Shown piece by piece: positions 17,703-26,028 of a DNA stretch of 64,000 nucleotides (position 1 is its first letter; every line of letters starts with the position of its first letter). The translations under genes were made by a program, and so were the position numbers. The notes under the pieces are model-generated. The model worked only from the letters and a program-made list of their open reading frames with translations. It made no database searches and was not told the origin of the DNA. This stretch comes from Hahellaceae bacterium (GTDB taxonomy: Bacteria; Pseudomonadota; Gammaproteobacteria; Pseudomonadales; Oleiphilaceae): contig JACKOB010000002.1 of the NCBI GenBank assembly GCA_024234575.1, forward strand, positions 1,612,001 to 1,676,000, given 5' to 3'.

Positions 17703-19316
17703 ATGGTTATAGGCAATGCAGAAATCGCTTCGCTGATTTCGCCTCTGTTGTTTGATGACAGTTATCGCTTTAGTGACGTTGAAACGCTTGATCGCTTTCT
17801 CATGGGCAACAGCGTTAACGCTGATGCAGAGCAGCCTGAGATATCCGGCTCTCCTTTGAGTTGTGTTGTGCTGGATTCCTTTAGAGCGAAACTGCAGGAT
17901 AAGAAGCTATTGCTGTTGGGGGTGACATGTGCGCGAAGACGTTATCTGGTGCTGCTGGATTTGAAATCCCGAAGGGCTGTTCAGACGTTGTTGTGGGCTG
18001 GTGCCGGATGGCCCAAGTACTATTGGGAGATAGCTTTTCCTGATTCTTCTGTGAACAGCCGGTGTGTTCTAAAGCTAAAAAAAATACTCGGGTTTTGGGC
18101 AATACAGCCGCGATTGACAATGAGCCTGACGATATCGGTTCGAAACCAGCGCGATAAGCGCGCGAAAACAGTGTTGAAATATAAAATATTCAATGTTCTA
18201 GAAGAGTTTGTTGACGGCTTGGTGACAACTGAAAAAAGTACTTTTTTGCAGCTTGAGGGTGTGCGCGGATTTGACCAGGCCTTGCAAAAGGCACACAAAA
18301 AAATGGTCACTGCAGCGATTCCTGCAAGAGTATTTGCCGATGAGCTGGCAGAGAGGTTGCAGCAAATCGCTGCAGGTGAAAGCGTCGAGCAGCCGCAACT
18401 AGACCCTGCAGAGCGTGCAGGAGAGGCGATAATCAGTCTGTTAAGTGCAGCAACCTCCGAAATGCTAGCCCATACCAGTGGGCTTCTCCAGGACATCGAC
18501 ACCGAGTTCTTGCATCAGTATCGTGTTAATTTGCGCAAGATTCGCTCGTTGTTAAAAGAAAGCCGGTCGGTCATTGATACCGCATCGCTGCAGCCTCACC
18601 TGGCTTTCTTTAAACGGCTTTCAGCTTTGACAACCCCCGTACGTGATTATGACGTGCACCTTCTGATGGTGGATGATTGGTCTCGTAGACATCATGAGCA
18701 TGCGCTGGTCAATCAACTGCAGCCGCTCAAGCAACTGATTGAGGGTAAGAGGAAGAAGTCATGGAATACGCTGGTGCGCTTTTTAAGCTCGGAAGAATAT
18801 CAGCACGCGATGACTGCTTGGCAGCGCTATTTAAGTACAGGCAGTCGCTCAGAAAAGCCGATCACTGTGCGAGAGTTGGCGGCCAGGCGAATTCAGAAAT
18901 GCTATAAGGATTTGTTGAGTGATGGGCGCAAACTCGACAAAGCATCCCCCGATGAGGCCTTTCACGATCTGCGTCTCGATATGAAGCGGTTACGTTATCT
19001 GCTCGAGTATTTTGCACCAATCTTTCCAACCCGTGATTATGCTTTGATTTTTAAACAGGCTCGTACGTTGCAATCGGTACTTGGCGACTTCCACGACATT
19101 ACGGTACAAAAATCAGTGCTTATGCACTATGCAGATGAGCTGCAAGAACGCGGCAGCACTGCGCCTGGAACCTTTGTGTGTCTTGGATTTCTGTTGCAAG
19201 AAATGGGGGGGAACCATCATAGTTTGCGCGACCAGTTTCATGATGTTTTTTGCTTGATCAGTGCTGAAGAAAACGTACATTTTGTGAATGAACTGCACAA
19301 AAAAGCAAACCCATAA
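17703..19316 (+). CDS. CHAD-domain protein, probable polyphosphate-binding
   Basis: 537 residues from the ATG at 17703; AAGG six bases upstream favours it over an in-frame TTG at 17688. Residues ~1-230 show no clear family; the place of a CYTH domain is taken by a divergent segment. From ~238 the CHAD helical domain is clear: FLHQYRVNLRKIRSLLKES, VRDYDVHLLMVDDW, FHDLRLDMKRLRYLLEYF (~419) and LQSVLGDFHDITVQ. These conserved His and basic residues line the surface that binds polyphosphate in CHAD proteins, which coat polyP granules in several bacteria. It sits 21 bases before a ParA gene and downstream of pst-phoU, which supports a phosphate link. Substrate binding is inferred from the family. 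Confidence 0.85.
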   Translation: MVIGNAEIASLISPLLFDDSYRFSDVETLDRFLMGNSVNADAEQPEISGSPLSCVVLDSFRAKLQDKKLLLLGVTCARRRYLVLLDLKSRRAVQTLLWAGAGWPKYYWEIAFPDSSVNSRCVLKLKKILGFWAIQPRLTMSLTISVRNQRDKRAKTVLKYKIFNVLEEFVDGLVTTEKSTFLQLEGVRGFDQALQKAHKKMVTAAIPARVFADELAERLQQIAAGESVEQPQLDPAERAGEAIISLLSAATSEMLAHTSGLLQDIDTEFLHQYRVNLRKIRSLLKESRSVIDTASLQPHLAFFKRLSALTTPVRDYDVHLLMVDDWSRRHHEHALVNQLQPLKQLIEGKRKKSWNTLVRFLSSEEYQHAMTAWQRYLSTGSRSEKPITVRELAARRIQKCYKDLLSDGRKLDKASPDEAFHDLRLDMKRLRYLLEYFAPIFPTRDYALIFKQARTLQSVLGDFHDITVQKSVLMHYADELQERGSTAPGTFVCLGFLLQEMGGNHHSLRDQFHDVFCLISAEENVHFVNELHKKANP

Positions 19317-19337
19317 TAAATAAAGCAGGGGTAATGA

Positions 19338-20117
19338 ATGACTAAGGTTATCAGCCTTTTTAATATTAAAGGTGGTGTTGGTAAAACCACGACCACGGTT
19401 AATCTGGCTTATGCCAGTGCCAAGGCAGGTTTTAAAACCTTGCTGTGGGACATGGACCCCCAGGGAGCGGCTTCTTTTTACTTTCGCATCAACAATAAAG
19501 TGAAGGGCGGCTTTGACGGAATACTTAATGGCACGCATGCTATCGCTGATCAGGTGAAAGGCAGTGATTTTCCAGATCTTGACATTTTACCGGCCGACAT
19601 GAGCTATCGACATATGGATCGCGAGCTTGACGAGGTGGGCAAGTCACCCCTGAAGCAAATGAAAAAGCTTTTGCAGCCGTTATTTGATGAATACGATTAT
19701 GTTTTTGTTGATTGCCCCCCGCATTTAAGCGAGGCGGTTGCTGCCGTCATAATATTGTCAGATTTGTTAATAATCCCCACGATCCCGACAGTTTTGTCGA
19801 TGCGGACTGTAAAACAGTTACGGAAGTTTATTTCCAAAGAGCAAAAAATAAACACTCCCTTTCGTATTCTTTTTAGTCAGGTAGATTCCCGACGTAAAAT
19901 GCACAAAGAAATGGTGGCATATTTTCTTGAGAAAAAGTCGAAGGCTATTTGCGTAAATAACGTACCGGTAATGAGTGATATCGAGAAAATGGGGTTGGTA
20001 CGGGCACCGATTGCCAGTTTCGCCCCAACGCATCGTGCGGCGAAGATATACGAAGGCTTATTTTTAGAAGTGGTTGATTGTTTTCTTGATAAGAAACTTA
20101 AATCAATTGCCAACTGA
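19338..20117 (+). CDS. Orphan ParA/MinD-family ATPase
   Basis: 259 residues. Deviant Walker A KGGVGKTT (11-18) with the signature lysine at 11, Walker A' DMDPQGA (~38) and Walker B-like YVFVDCPPHLSEA (~116) define a ParA-type ATPase that dimerises on ATP and binds DNA nonspecifically. There is no N-terminal helix-turn-helix (not a plasmid type Ia ParA) and no parB, parS-like repeats or chromosome-origin genes nearby. It overlaps no gene and follows the CHAD gene by 21 bases, with AGGGG seven bases before its ATG. Orphan ParA proteins position cargo such as carboxysomes or chemoreceptors. A polyphosphate granule is the natural candidate here (inference). Confidence 0.88.
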   Translation: MTKVISLFNIKGGVGKTTTTVNLAYASAKAGFKTLLWDMDPQGAASFYFRINNKVKGGFDGILNGTHAIADQVKGSDFPDLDILPADMSYRHMDRELDEVGKSPLKQMKKLLQPLFDEYDYVFVDCPPHLSEAVAAVIILSDLLIIPTIPTVLSMRTVKQLRKFISKEQKINTPFRILFSQVDSRRKMHKEMVAYFLEKKSKAICVNNVPVMSDIEKMGLVRAPIASFAPTHRAAKIYEGLFLEVVDCFLDKKLKSIAN

Positions 20118-20144
20118 AACAAACCCCTTGAGGCTTGTTTCAGT
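20113..20144. terminator. Stem-loop between convergent parA-like and HIT genes
   Basis: Perfect 10-base stem ACTGAAACAA (20113-20122) with TTGTTTCAGT (20135-20144); the ParA stop codon lies in the 5' arm. No long T-run follows, so it may be a bidirectional barrier rather than a classic terminator. Confidence 0.6.
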
Positions 20145-20152
20145 GCTGTTTG

Positions 20153-20506
20153 TTATATTTCACGGTATGGGGGCCAACCAAGCCTTTTACCCGCCAACAG
20201 GTGAAGGTGGATGTGGTACACCTCCTGTCCACCGTTTTTATTACAATTCATAACAACGCGATAACCATCTTCTGCAAACCCCATATCTTTGGCGATTTTG
20301 GCGGCGGTCGTAAACAGATGACCTACCACTTCCCGGTCTTCAGACGCAATATCATTAATAGTCGCAATAGCCTTTTTAGGAATGATTAGCAGGTGTACGG
20401 GCGCCTGCGGATTAATATCTTTGAACGCCAGGCACAGATCGTCTTCATGAACGATATCAGCAGGTATTTCTCGATTAATTATTTTGGTAAAGATAGTGTC
20501 AGGCAT
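20153..20506 (-). CDS. hinT: HIT family nucleotide-binding protein (HinT-like)
   Basis: 117 residues, the usual HinT length. HinT enzymes hydrolyse nucleoside phosphoramidates and bind purine nucleotides. The catalytic histidine triad is intact in the C-terminal VYHIHLHLLAG. Upstream features are TIFTKIINREIPADIVHEDD and the APVHLLIIPKK strand. It is convergent with the ParA gene, with the stem-loop between. It lies downstream of ubiF on the same strand (75-base gap). Confidence 0.93.
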   Translation of the reverse strand: MPDTIFTKIINREIPADIVHEDDLCLAFKDINPQAPVHLLIIPKKAIATINDIASEDREVVGHLFTTAAKIAKDMGFAEDGYRVVMNCNKNGGQEVYHIHLHLLAGKRLGWPPYREI

Positions 20507-20581
20507 AAGTCACTCTTTGTGTTTTAGTAAATTAATTGATGCTTATTTAGACTCAGGGACGAAGAAGACGCGCCAACAGGT

Positions 20582-21841
20582 CTAGTTTAATCCTATTGCG
20601 TACTTCAATACTTTGGTTTTCGCCCATGGCGCGTGGTTAGCAAAATGCAGTCCAAGGTTCCGCACAGCTTTCAATGGTGCAATATCATTACTGAACGTAT
20701 GATAAAACATATCCATTAATAGCATCATTTGTGAGTTAGCCGGGCGCCGCATGGCTTCGTACTTTTTCAATAAAGACAACTTTCCTGGGTCTTCTGACGA
20801 TGCACGAGCCAAAGATAACTGAGCAATCAACGCAGCAGCATCCTTAAACCCTAAATTTACCCCTTGTCCTGCCAACGGGTTGATCGTGTGGGCAGCATCG
20901 CCAACCAGCACTACGCGTTCTGTTGTGTATTGCTGTGCATGCCGCTTAACCAAAGGAAAACGGCCTTTGCTAACGATGCTTTGCAATGCTGGCAGCTCGG
21001 AAGGAAATTCTTTATGTATGCTGGCCATCAGGCTTTGATCATCCAGTTGCATCAGTTTATTGATGTTTTCCGGCAGGTTATACCAGACTAACGAGCCATA
21101 ATTCTGTCCATCAACAGCAGGTAGCGGCAGGTAGGCTAAAGGCCCGGTTGAAGTAAAAGCCTGCCAGGTAATTTCCTGTTGAGGAGATGCATGGCTGACG
21201 GTTATCACCATGGCTTGTTGCTCATATTGGTCAGAGTTCAAGCCGATGCAGGCAAGTTCTCGTACTCTTGATTGGGCGCCGTCCGCTCCCACGACCAGGC
21301 GCGCGCGGACGCATTGACCATTATCGAGGGTTAAGACGGCATATTCATTGTCAACGCGAAGTAACTTTACACGGCGGCCAAAAACTGTCTGTAAAGATGA
21401 TTTCGTTGCCATTGTTTGATGCAAGGCCAGTTGCGTCACATTGTTTTCGACAATATGGCCAAGATAAGGCAATTTAACCTGCTGCGCATCAAACTGGGTT
21501 TTATTTAAACGGGACTGCAGTGGTGCGCCACTAAGTGGGGATGCCAGTTTCTCCCAAACGGCCAGCTGGCGGTAAGGGCAACTGCGCATTGCCTGAGTGT
21601 GTTTCCAGGCCCCGATGTCTTTTAAAAAGCATTCGCTGGCGTAGCTGAGTGCGGATACCCGAATGTCAGGGGGAGACTGCGGTGCGTATGCGGGTGGTGC
21701 AGCCTGATCAATAACCGTCACCCGATATCCTAAGTTTGCGAGGCCACAAGCGACGGCGGATCCCACCATACCTGCCCCGACAATACAGATGTCTGTATCT
21801 GGTAAATTTTCGGACAGACTGGCGTTCTGTGGATCAGTCAT
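20582..21841 (-). CDS. ubiF: Ubiquinone biosynthesis hydroxylase UbiF
   Basis: 419-residue FAD monooxygenase of the UbiH/UbiF/UbiI family. FAD Rossmann GAGMVGSAVACG (~20-31), DG motif VVGADGAQSRVR, and the second FAD motif VGDAAHTINPLAGQGVNLG (~312-330). The stretch PDIRVSALSYASECFLKDIG followed by AWKHTQAMRSCPYRQLAVWE resembles E. coli UbiF (as recalled) more than UbiH or UbiI, so the likely reaction is hydroxylation of demethoxyubiquinol. UbiA and UbiC are encoded at 31-32.6 kb. A UbiH/UbiI role cannot be wholly excluded. It diverges from the protease gene. Confidence 0.85.
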   Translation of the reverse strand: MTDPQNASLSENLPDTDICIVGAGMVGSAVACGLANLGYRVTVIDQAAPPAYAPQSPPDIRVSALSYASECFLKDIGAWKHTQAMRSCPYRQLAVWEKLASPLSGAPLQSRLNKTQFDAQQVKLPYLGHIVENNVTQLALHQTMATKSSLQTVFGRRVKLLRVDNEYAVLTLDNGQCVRARLVVGADGAQSRVRELACIGLNSDQYEQQAMVITVSHASPQQEITWQAFTSTGPLAYLPLPAVDGQNYGSLVWYNLPENINKLMQLDDQSLMASIHKEFPSELPALQSIVSKGRFPLVKRHAQQYTTERVVLVGDAAHTINPLAGQGVNLGFKDAAALIAQLSLARASSEDPGKLSLLKKYEAMRRPANSQMMLLMDMFYHTFSNDIAPLKAVRNLGLHFANHAPWAKTKVLKYAIGLN

Positions 21842-21877
21842 ACGAACACTATCTCCATCATAAATAGTGAGGTTGGG

Positions 21878-21974
21878 TTGTCATTCTAATAGCTGTACCA
21901 TCGATGATTAGTAAACGAAGAAGCGCAGCACAGTAGTGCATAGTATAACAGCCATCGACGGCGTGGAATGACAA
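21878..21974. repeat. Separated inverted repeat in the ubiF/degQ divergent promoter
   Basis: TTGTCATTC (21878-21886) and GAATGACAA (21966-21974) are perfect 9-base inverted copies 79 bases apart. Each has a CCATCGA copy on its inner side. They could be paired operator half-sites. Confidence 0.4.
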
Positions 21975-22058
21975 ACTCTTGAATTAGCGCCACTGTGCAC
22001 CGATATTGATGTGTAGGTAAGGAGCACGTGAATAATGAACATAGTGAGGAGGTATTGG

Positions 22059-23441
22059 ATGGCTGGTGTGATAGCGAAGTTTCAGCGAGTGTTCAGACTA
22101 TTGATCGTTGTGTTAATGACGGGGTTGTTGCATGGGCAAACACTCGCGGCGATTCCTAAAAATACCGCCGAAGGCGAAGCCATGCCTTCTTTGGCACCGA
22201 TGCTGAAAAAAGTGACGGCTTCGGTCGTCAATATTGCCACTTTTACCAATGTGCGAAGGGTAAATCCGCTACTTGAAGATCCTTTTTTCAGACGATTTTT
22301 CACCGTGCCAGAAAATTACGGACAACCAGAAAGACGCACCCAGAGTGCGGGCTCCGGCGTGATCATTGATGCGCAGAATGGCTATGTCCTAACGAATCAT
22401 CATGTCGTTGAACATTCTGATGAAATAGAGGTGACACTGCTTGATGGACGCCGGTTTCCCGCTACGCTGATTGGTTCTGATCCACAGGTAGATATCGCTT
22501 TACTAAAAATAAAAGCAGATAACCTATCCGCTATTGCCGCCGTTAGCTCTGCGACCCTCGAAGTTGGAGACTTTGTCGTTGCGATTGGCAACCCTTTTGG
22601 TCTGGGGCAGACGGTAACATCCGGGATTGTAAGTGCGCTTGGCAGGTCTGGCCTTGGAATCTACGGATTCGAAGATTTTATACAAACAGATGCCTCTATT
22701 AATCCAGGAAACTCTGGAGGGGCTTTAGTTAACTTGCGGGGCGAACTGATTGGAATTAATTCTGCCATTATTGCACCTGCTGGCGGTAACGTAGGTATCG
22801 GTTTCGCCATTCCCTCGGAAATCGCTCTAAACGTTAAGTCGCAATTAGTGGAGTTTGGTGAAATAAGGCGTGGACAGCTCGGCTTGTTGTTTCAGGATAT
22901 TACTCCGGCACTGGCAGAAGCATTTGGCCTAAAAAATGATACTGGTGCAGTTATTTCTCGCGTAACCGATAGTAGTCCCGCATCTGTTGCCGGTTTTCGT
23001 GCTGGTGATATTGTCTTGGAAGTGGATGCGCGTCAGGTTCGAAATGCGCTGGATTTAAGAAATCGAATAGGTCTTACCCCTATAGGCAAGCCTTTGGTTG
23101 TTAAGGTGTTGCGAAATGGGCAACCTCTGATGCTGACGGCCATTATCGGTGAGCAAAAAATCGGCCGAGCAGATGGTGCACAGTTGAGCCCGTTATTTTC
23201 TGGTGTATCGTTGCGGGATTATGTGCCCCCAAAGTCGCAAGTGCCTCAGGCCATACTCGTAGAGTCTCAAGGTGTGGGGTTCGCCGTAAACGCTGGGTTA
23301 CGTAAGGATGACTTAATCGTTGCGGCAAATCGTCAGCGAGTAAAAAGCATTGAGGAGTTGCGACGAGTTGTCGCTAACGAAAAGCAGATTCAATTGCAAA
23401 TAGAGAGAGGGGGGCGCGCATTCTACCTTGTATTGAGGTAG
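22059..23441 (+). CDS. degQ: Periplasmic serine protease, DegQ/HtrA type
   Basis: 460 residues from the ATG at 22059, chosen because a perfect AGGAGG sits six bases upstream; an in-frame ATG at 22035 is possible. Signal peptide (LLIVVLMTGLLHGQTLA). The trypsin-like catalytic triad is intact: His in TNHHVVEHS (~112), Asp in DPQVDIALLK (~143) and Ser in NPGNSGGAL (~217). Two PDZ domains follow (~270-350 and ~380-460). It degrades or refolds damaged envelope proteins. It may equally be called MucD-like. No rseA/rpoE cluster is adjacent. Confidence 0.9.
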   Translation: MAGVIAKFQRVFRLLIVVLMTGLLHGQTLAAIPKNTAEGEAMPSLAPMLKKVTASVVNIATFTNVRRVNPLLEDPFFRRFFTVPENYGQPERRTQSAGSGVIIDAQNGYVLTNHHVVEHSDEIEVTLLDGRRFPATLIGSDPQVDIALLKIKADNLSAIAAVSSATLEVGDFVVAIGNPFGLGQTVTSGIVSALGRSGLGIYGFEDFIQTDASINPGNSGGALVNLRGELIGINSAIIAPAGGNVGIGFAIPSEIALNVKSQLVEFGEIRRGQLGLLFQDITPALAEAFGLKNDTGAVISRVTDSSPASVAGFRAGDIVLEVDARQVRNALDLRNRIGLTPIGKPLVVKVLRNGQPLMLTAIIGEQKIGRADGAQLSPLFSGVSLRDYVPPKSQVPQAILVESQGVGFAVNAGLRKDDLIVAANRQRVKSIEELRRVVANEKQIQLQIERGGRAFYLVLR

Positions 23442-23458
23442 TGCGCCCAAGCAGAAAC

Positions 23459-23484
23459 AGCCCTGGCTAATTCTGAACAGGGCT
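23459..23484. terminator. Stem-loop between convergent degQ and ybaK genes
   Basis: AGCCCTG (23459-23465) pairs with CAGGGCT (23478-23484) around a 12-base loop, 17 bases after the protease stop. Followed by a short T-rich stretch only. Placed between convergent genes, so a bidirectional terminator is likely. Confidence 0.5.
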
Positions 23485-23526
23485 TATTCTGGCTACTGGC
23501 AAGTACCGACTGCTATCTGGCGATGA

Positions 23527-24057
23527 TCAGGCAGACTGCGGCATTCTTTTATTAGTTATCCAGGAGGGCGTCTTCTTCTTTTTAGACTCTGGGCGAGTGA
23601 AGCCTTCTGTCATGACAACAGGATGAGCTAATTCAACGTAATCTTTGTAGCTCATTTTAATTACTTCGCCATGCTGGCCAGAGCTAAACGCTATTTCGTC
23701 ATACTTAGACAACACATCACACATGTAGACATGCATACCAAAAAGGTGGCCAAAAGGTGGCATTGCACCTACTTCGCACCCTGGAAAGACGCCCTGGAAT
23801 TCTTCTTCATCGGCAAGCTCAATGAAGTCGGTTCCCATTGCTTTCATAAATTTGTCCCAACGGATACGGTAGGATGCAGGTAATACGACCATCGACATGT
23901 GACCATCTATATCGATTATGACAGTCTTGGCAAGCTTGTCGCCGCATATATGAGCGCTCTTCGCGATCTCCTGAGCTGTGTAAGCAGGAGAGTGTTGCAC
24001 CGATATATAACGAACATCCTTACCGTCCAAAAATTCCTTAAGCTGTTGTACAGGCAT
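23527..24057 (-). CDS. YbaK/ProX-family aminoacyl-tRNA deacylase
   Basis: 176 residues from the ATG at 24057, with GGAGG eight bases upstream. YbaK-fold proteins remove mischarged amino acids from tRNA in trans. Family features are YISVQHSPAYTAQEIAKSAH, the catalytic-region lysine in DKLAKTVIIDIDG, and the MPPFGHLFGMHVYMCD core. The C-terminus has a KKKK tail outside the domain. It is downstream of mscS on the same strand after a 172-base gap with a stem-loop. The specific tRNA substrate cannot be read. Confidence 0.88.
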   Translation of the reverse strand: MPVQQLKEFLDGKDVRYISVQHSPAYTAQEIAKSAHICGDKLAKTVIIDIDGHMSMVVLPASYRIRWDKFMKAMGTDFIELADEEEFQGVFPGCEVGAMPPFGHLFGMHVYMCDVLSKYDEIAFSSGQHGEVIKMSYKDYVELAHPVVMTEGFTRPESKKKKTPSWITNKRMPQSA

Positions 24058-24191
24058 AATCAAAGCCTCCGGTTAGAAAGTTTACAATTTAAGATTAGTT
24101 CAGAAAGAAAAGATTAAATAGATGGATTTGTCATAGGAATGTTAATTTTGTGTGAATTTAGTTTTACCTCCATAATTTTTGAGATGCAGAT

Positions 24192-24219
24192 CTCAGCAGC
24201 TCTTAAATGAGCCGCTGAG
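24192..24219. terminator. Stem-loop after mscS
   Basis: Eleven-base stem (CTCAGCAGCTC, 24192-24202, with GAGCCGCTGAG, 24209-24219, one G-T wobble in RNA), 6-base loop, 11 bases beyond the mscS stop. No T-run follows on the minus strand, so it may be an mRNA-end hairpin rather than a full intrinsic terminator. Confidence 0.5.
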
Positions 24220-24229
24220 ACTATGCGTT

Positions 24230-25069
24230 TTAATTGGCGTTGTGAATATGTACATCTCTTTGTGGAAACGGAATAGAAACACCTTCTGCATCAAATGCTT
24301 TCTTCACGTTTTCATGCATGGCAAAAAATACTCCCCAGTAATCTGCGGTATTCACCCACACGCGGCAAACAAAGTTGACCGAGCTGTCTGCCAACGCTGA
24401 AACTGCGATGGTAGGCTCAGGCGTCTTAAGAATACGGGCTTCTTCAGAGACAACTCTTTGCAACACTGCTTTAGCCTTGTCGATGTCATCGCCGTAACCA
24501 ATTCCAAACAGGAGGTCGACTCGTCGCGTAGACTCTGCGTTGATATTGATCATGCTGCCATTCGATAATGCGCCGTTAGGAATGATCACTTTTCTGTTGT
24601 CACCGGTACTAATGATAGTGTTAAAAATCTGGATTTCCCTAACAGTTCCAATAAAGCCTTGGGCTTCAATTAAGTCACCAACTTTAAAAGGTTTGAACAA
24701 CAGGATAAGTGCGCCACCAGCAAAATTTGCGAGGCTGCCCTGCAGGGCCAAACCAACTGCCAAACCTGCCGCACCCAGTACTGCGATGAAAGAGGTTGTT
24801 TCGATTCCAATCATCGATGCCACAGAAATCAACAGCATTGCCTTGAGGCCAATGGAGGCCAGACTATGCATAAAACGCAGCAGTGTGGGCTCAATCTTTC
24901 CTTGCATAGCTTTATCTACGCCGGCAACCAGTTTATTGATGATCCACATACCAATTATTAACGTGAGAATGGCTAAAACCAGATTGGGCCCGTAGGCCAT
25001 TATCATGTCCATTGCCCACATGCTTATTTCTTTAGCCTGAGACTCACCTGTTTCCAGAATGTTATCCAT
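24230..25069 (-). CDS. mscS: Small-conductance mechanosensitive channel MscS
   Basis: 279 residues, close to E. coli MscS (286). Three membrane helices; the pore-lining TM3 is seen as FIAVLGAAGLAVGLALQGSL. The β-domain entry signature FKVGDLIEAQGFIGTVREI follows, and the C-terminal α/β cage (VNFVCRVWVNTADYW). It opens under membrane tension to release solutes on osmotic downshock. It diverges from the methyltransferase gene and has no operon partner except possibly ybaK. Confidence 0.95.
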   Translation of the reverse strand: MDNILETGESQAKEISMWAMDMIMAYGPNLVLAILTLIIGMWIINKLVAGVDKAMQGKIEPTLLRFMHSLASIGLKAMLLISVASMIGIETTSFIAVLGAAGLAVGLALQGSLANFAGGALILLFKPFKVGDLIEAQGFIGTVREIQIFNTIISTGDNRKVIIPNGALSNGSMININAESTRRVDLLFGIGYGDDIDKAKAVLQRVVSEEARILKTPEPTIAVSALADSSVNFVCRVWVNTADYWGVFFAMHENVKKAFDAEGVSIPFPQRDVHIHNAN

Positions 25070-25254
25070 AAGAGAGTTCCTTGTTATTACGAGGTTATAG
25101 TTTATTGTGCTTACATGGGTCTGTTGCCAGAATTACTGAAGCAGATAGTAACCGCACTTTCTGACAGAAAAAAGTGTCTGCCCGTCTATATTTTGCTGAT
25201 CGCAAAAGGCGCTGTATGCTTGGTGCTATAAAAAGAGATAATCTCGGGTGTTTG

Positions 25255-25935
25255 ATGTCAAATCAAGATTTAAAATTTGATCTACTTTCAGATCTAAGAG
25301 CGCGCCTGCATCGGACGTTGCCACGGGGAGACCTCATCGCTACAGCTTTACCAGAATGTCCAGCTATACAGCTCTATCTGTATGATCCGAACAAGCTGCA
25401 GGGGCCTCTAAGTCATGAGGAGGCTCAGGCTGCTGTGGAGTGTCCGGCCTATTGGTCTTTTTGCTGGGCAAGTGGACAGGTGCTAGCGCTTTATATATTT
25501 GAGCACCCTGAAACAGTTCGAGGTAAAGTTGTTGTGGATTTTGGTTGCGGTTCGGCGGTCGTGGCAATTGCAGCGAAAATGGCTGGTGCCAAAAAAGTGA
25601 TTGCCTGTGATATGGATGCCGATGCGATTGTTGCCGCAAAAGCCAATGCGGCATTAAATAGTGTTGAACTGGAGTATGAAAGTGACTGGTTTAATCTGGC
25701 GGGGCACTATGATTTAGTTGTAGCTGCAGATGTGTTGTACGACCGGGATAATTTAATTTTTCTTGATCACTTTACCGCTAAATCTGAGAAAGTTCTTTTG
25801 GGTGACTCGCGTGTAAAAAACCTTGCTGATACTCGATACAAGGTGGTGGGTTCGGAAGTATGCCGAACATGGCCTGATTTGAATGAGTTTGAAGAGTTTA
25901 ATACTGTCAGAATTTATCTTTCTGATGGTCTGTAA
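25255..25935 (+). CDS. Class I SAM-dependent methyltransferase, lysine-methyltransferase-like
   Basis: About 226 residues from the ATG at 25255. Earlier in-frame ATGs (25174, 25216) are possible, but the family begins near FDLLSDLRARLHRTLPRGD. SAM motif I VVDFGCGSAVVAIAAKMAGA (~98-117), acidic SAM-binding ACDMDADA, and a later DLVVAADVLYDRDN, the DVLY pattern of the METTL16/20-21 protein methyltransferase family. PAYWSFCWASGQVLALYI is strongly conserved in bacterial homologues as I recall. The target is likely a protein lysine; which one is unknown. It ends 42 bases before the terminator of the CsrB-like RNA on the other strand. Confidence 0.83.
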   Translation: MSNQDLKFDLLSDLRARLHRTLPRGDLIATALPECPAIQLYLYDPNKLQGPLSHEEAQAAVECPAYWSFCWASGQVLALYIFEHPETVRGKVVVDFGCGSAVVAIAAKMAGAKKVIACDMDADAIVAAKANAALNSVELEYESDWFNLAGHYDLVVAADVLYDRDNLIFLDHFTAKSEKVLLGDSRVKNLADTRYKVVGSEVCRTWPDLNEFEEFNTVRIYLSDGL

Positions 25936-25977
25936 TGCAGGAAATATTGGGGCAGTTAGGGGTATGTGTCTGGTGGG

Positions 25978-26028
25978 AAAAAAACAACTGGGCAACCTAT
26001 CAGTCTGCTTTGAAGCAGGAGGCTACCC
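25978..26028 (-). terminator. Intrinsic terminator of the CsrB-like RNA
   Basis: On the minus strand, GGGTAGCCT pairs with AGGTTGCCC (two wobbles), an inner CTGCT/AGCAG hairpin stacks inside, and seven consecutive T follow (A7 at 25978-25984 on plus). Confidence 0.9.
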
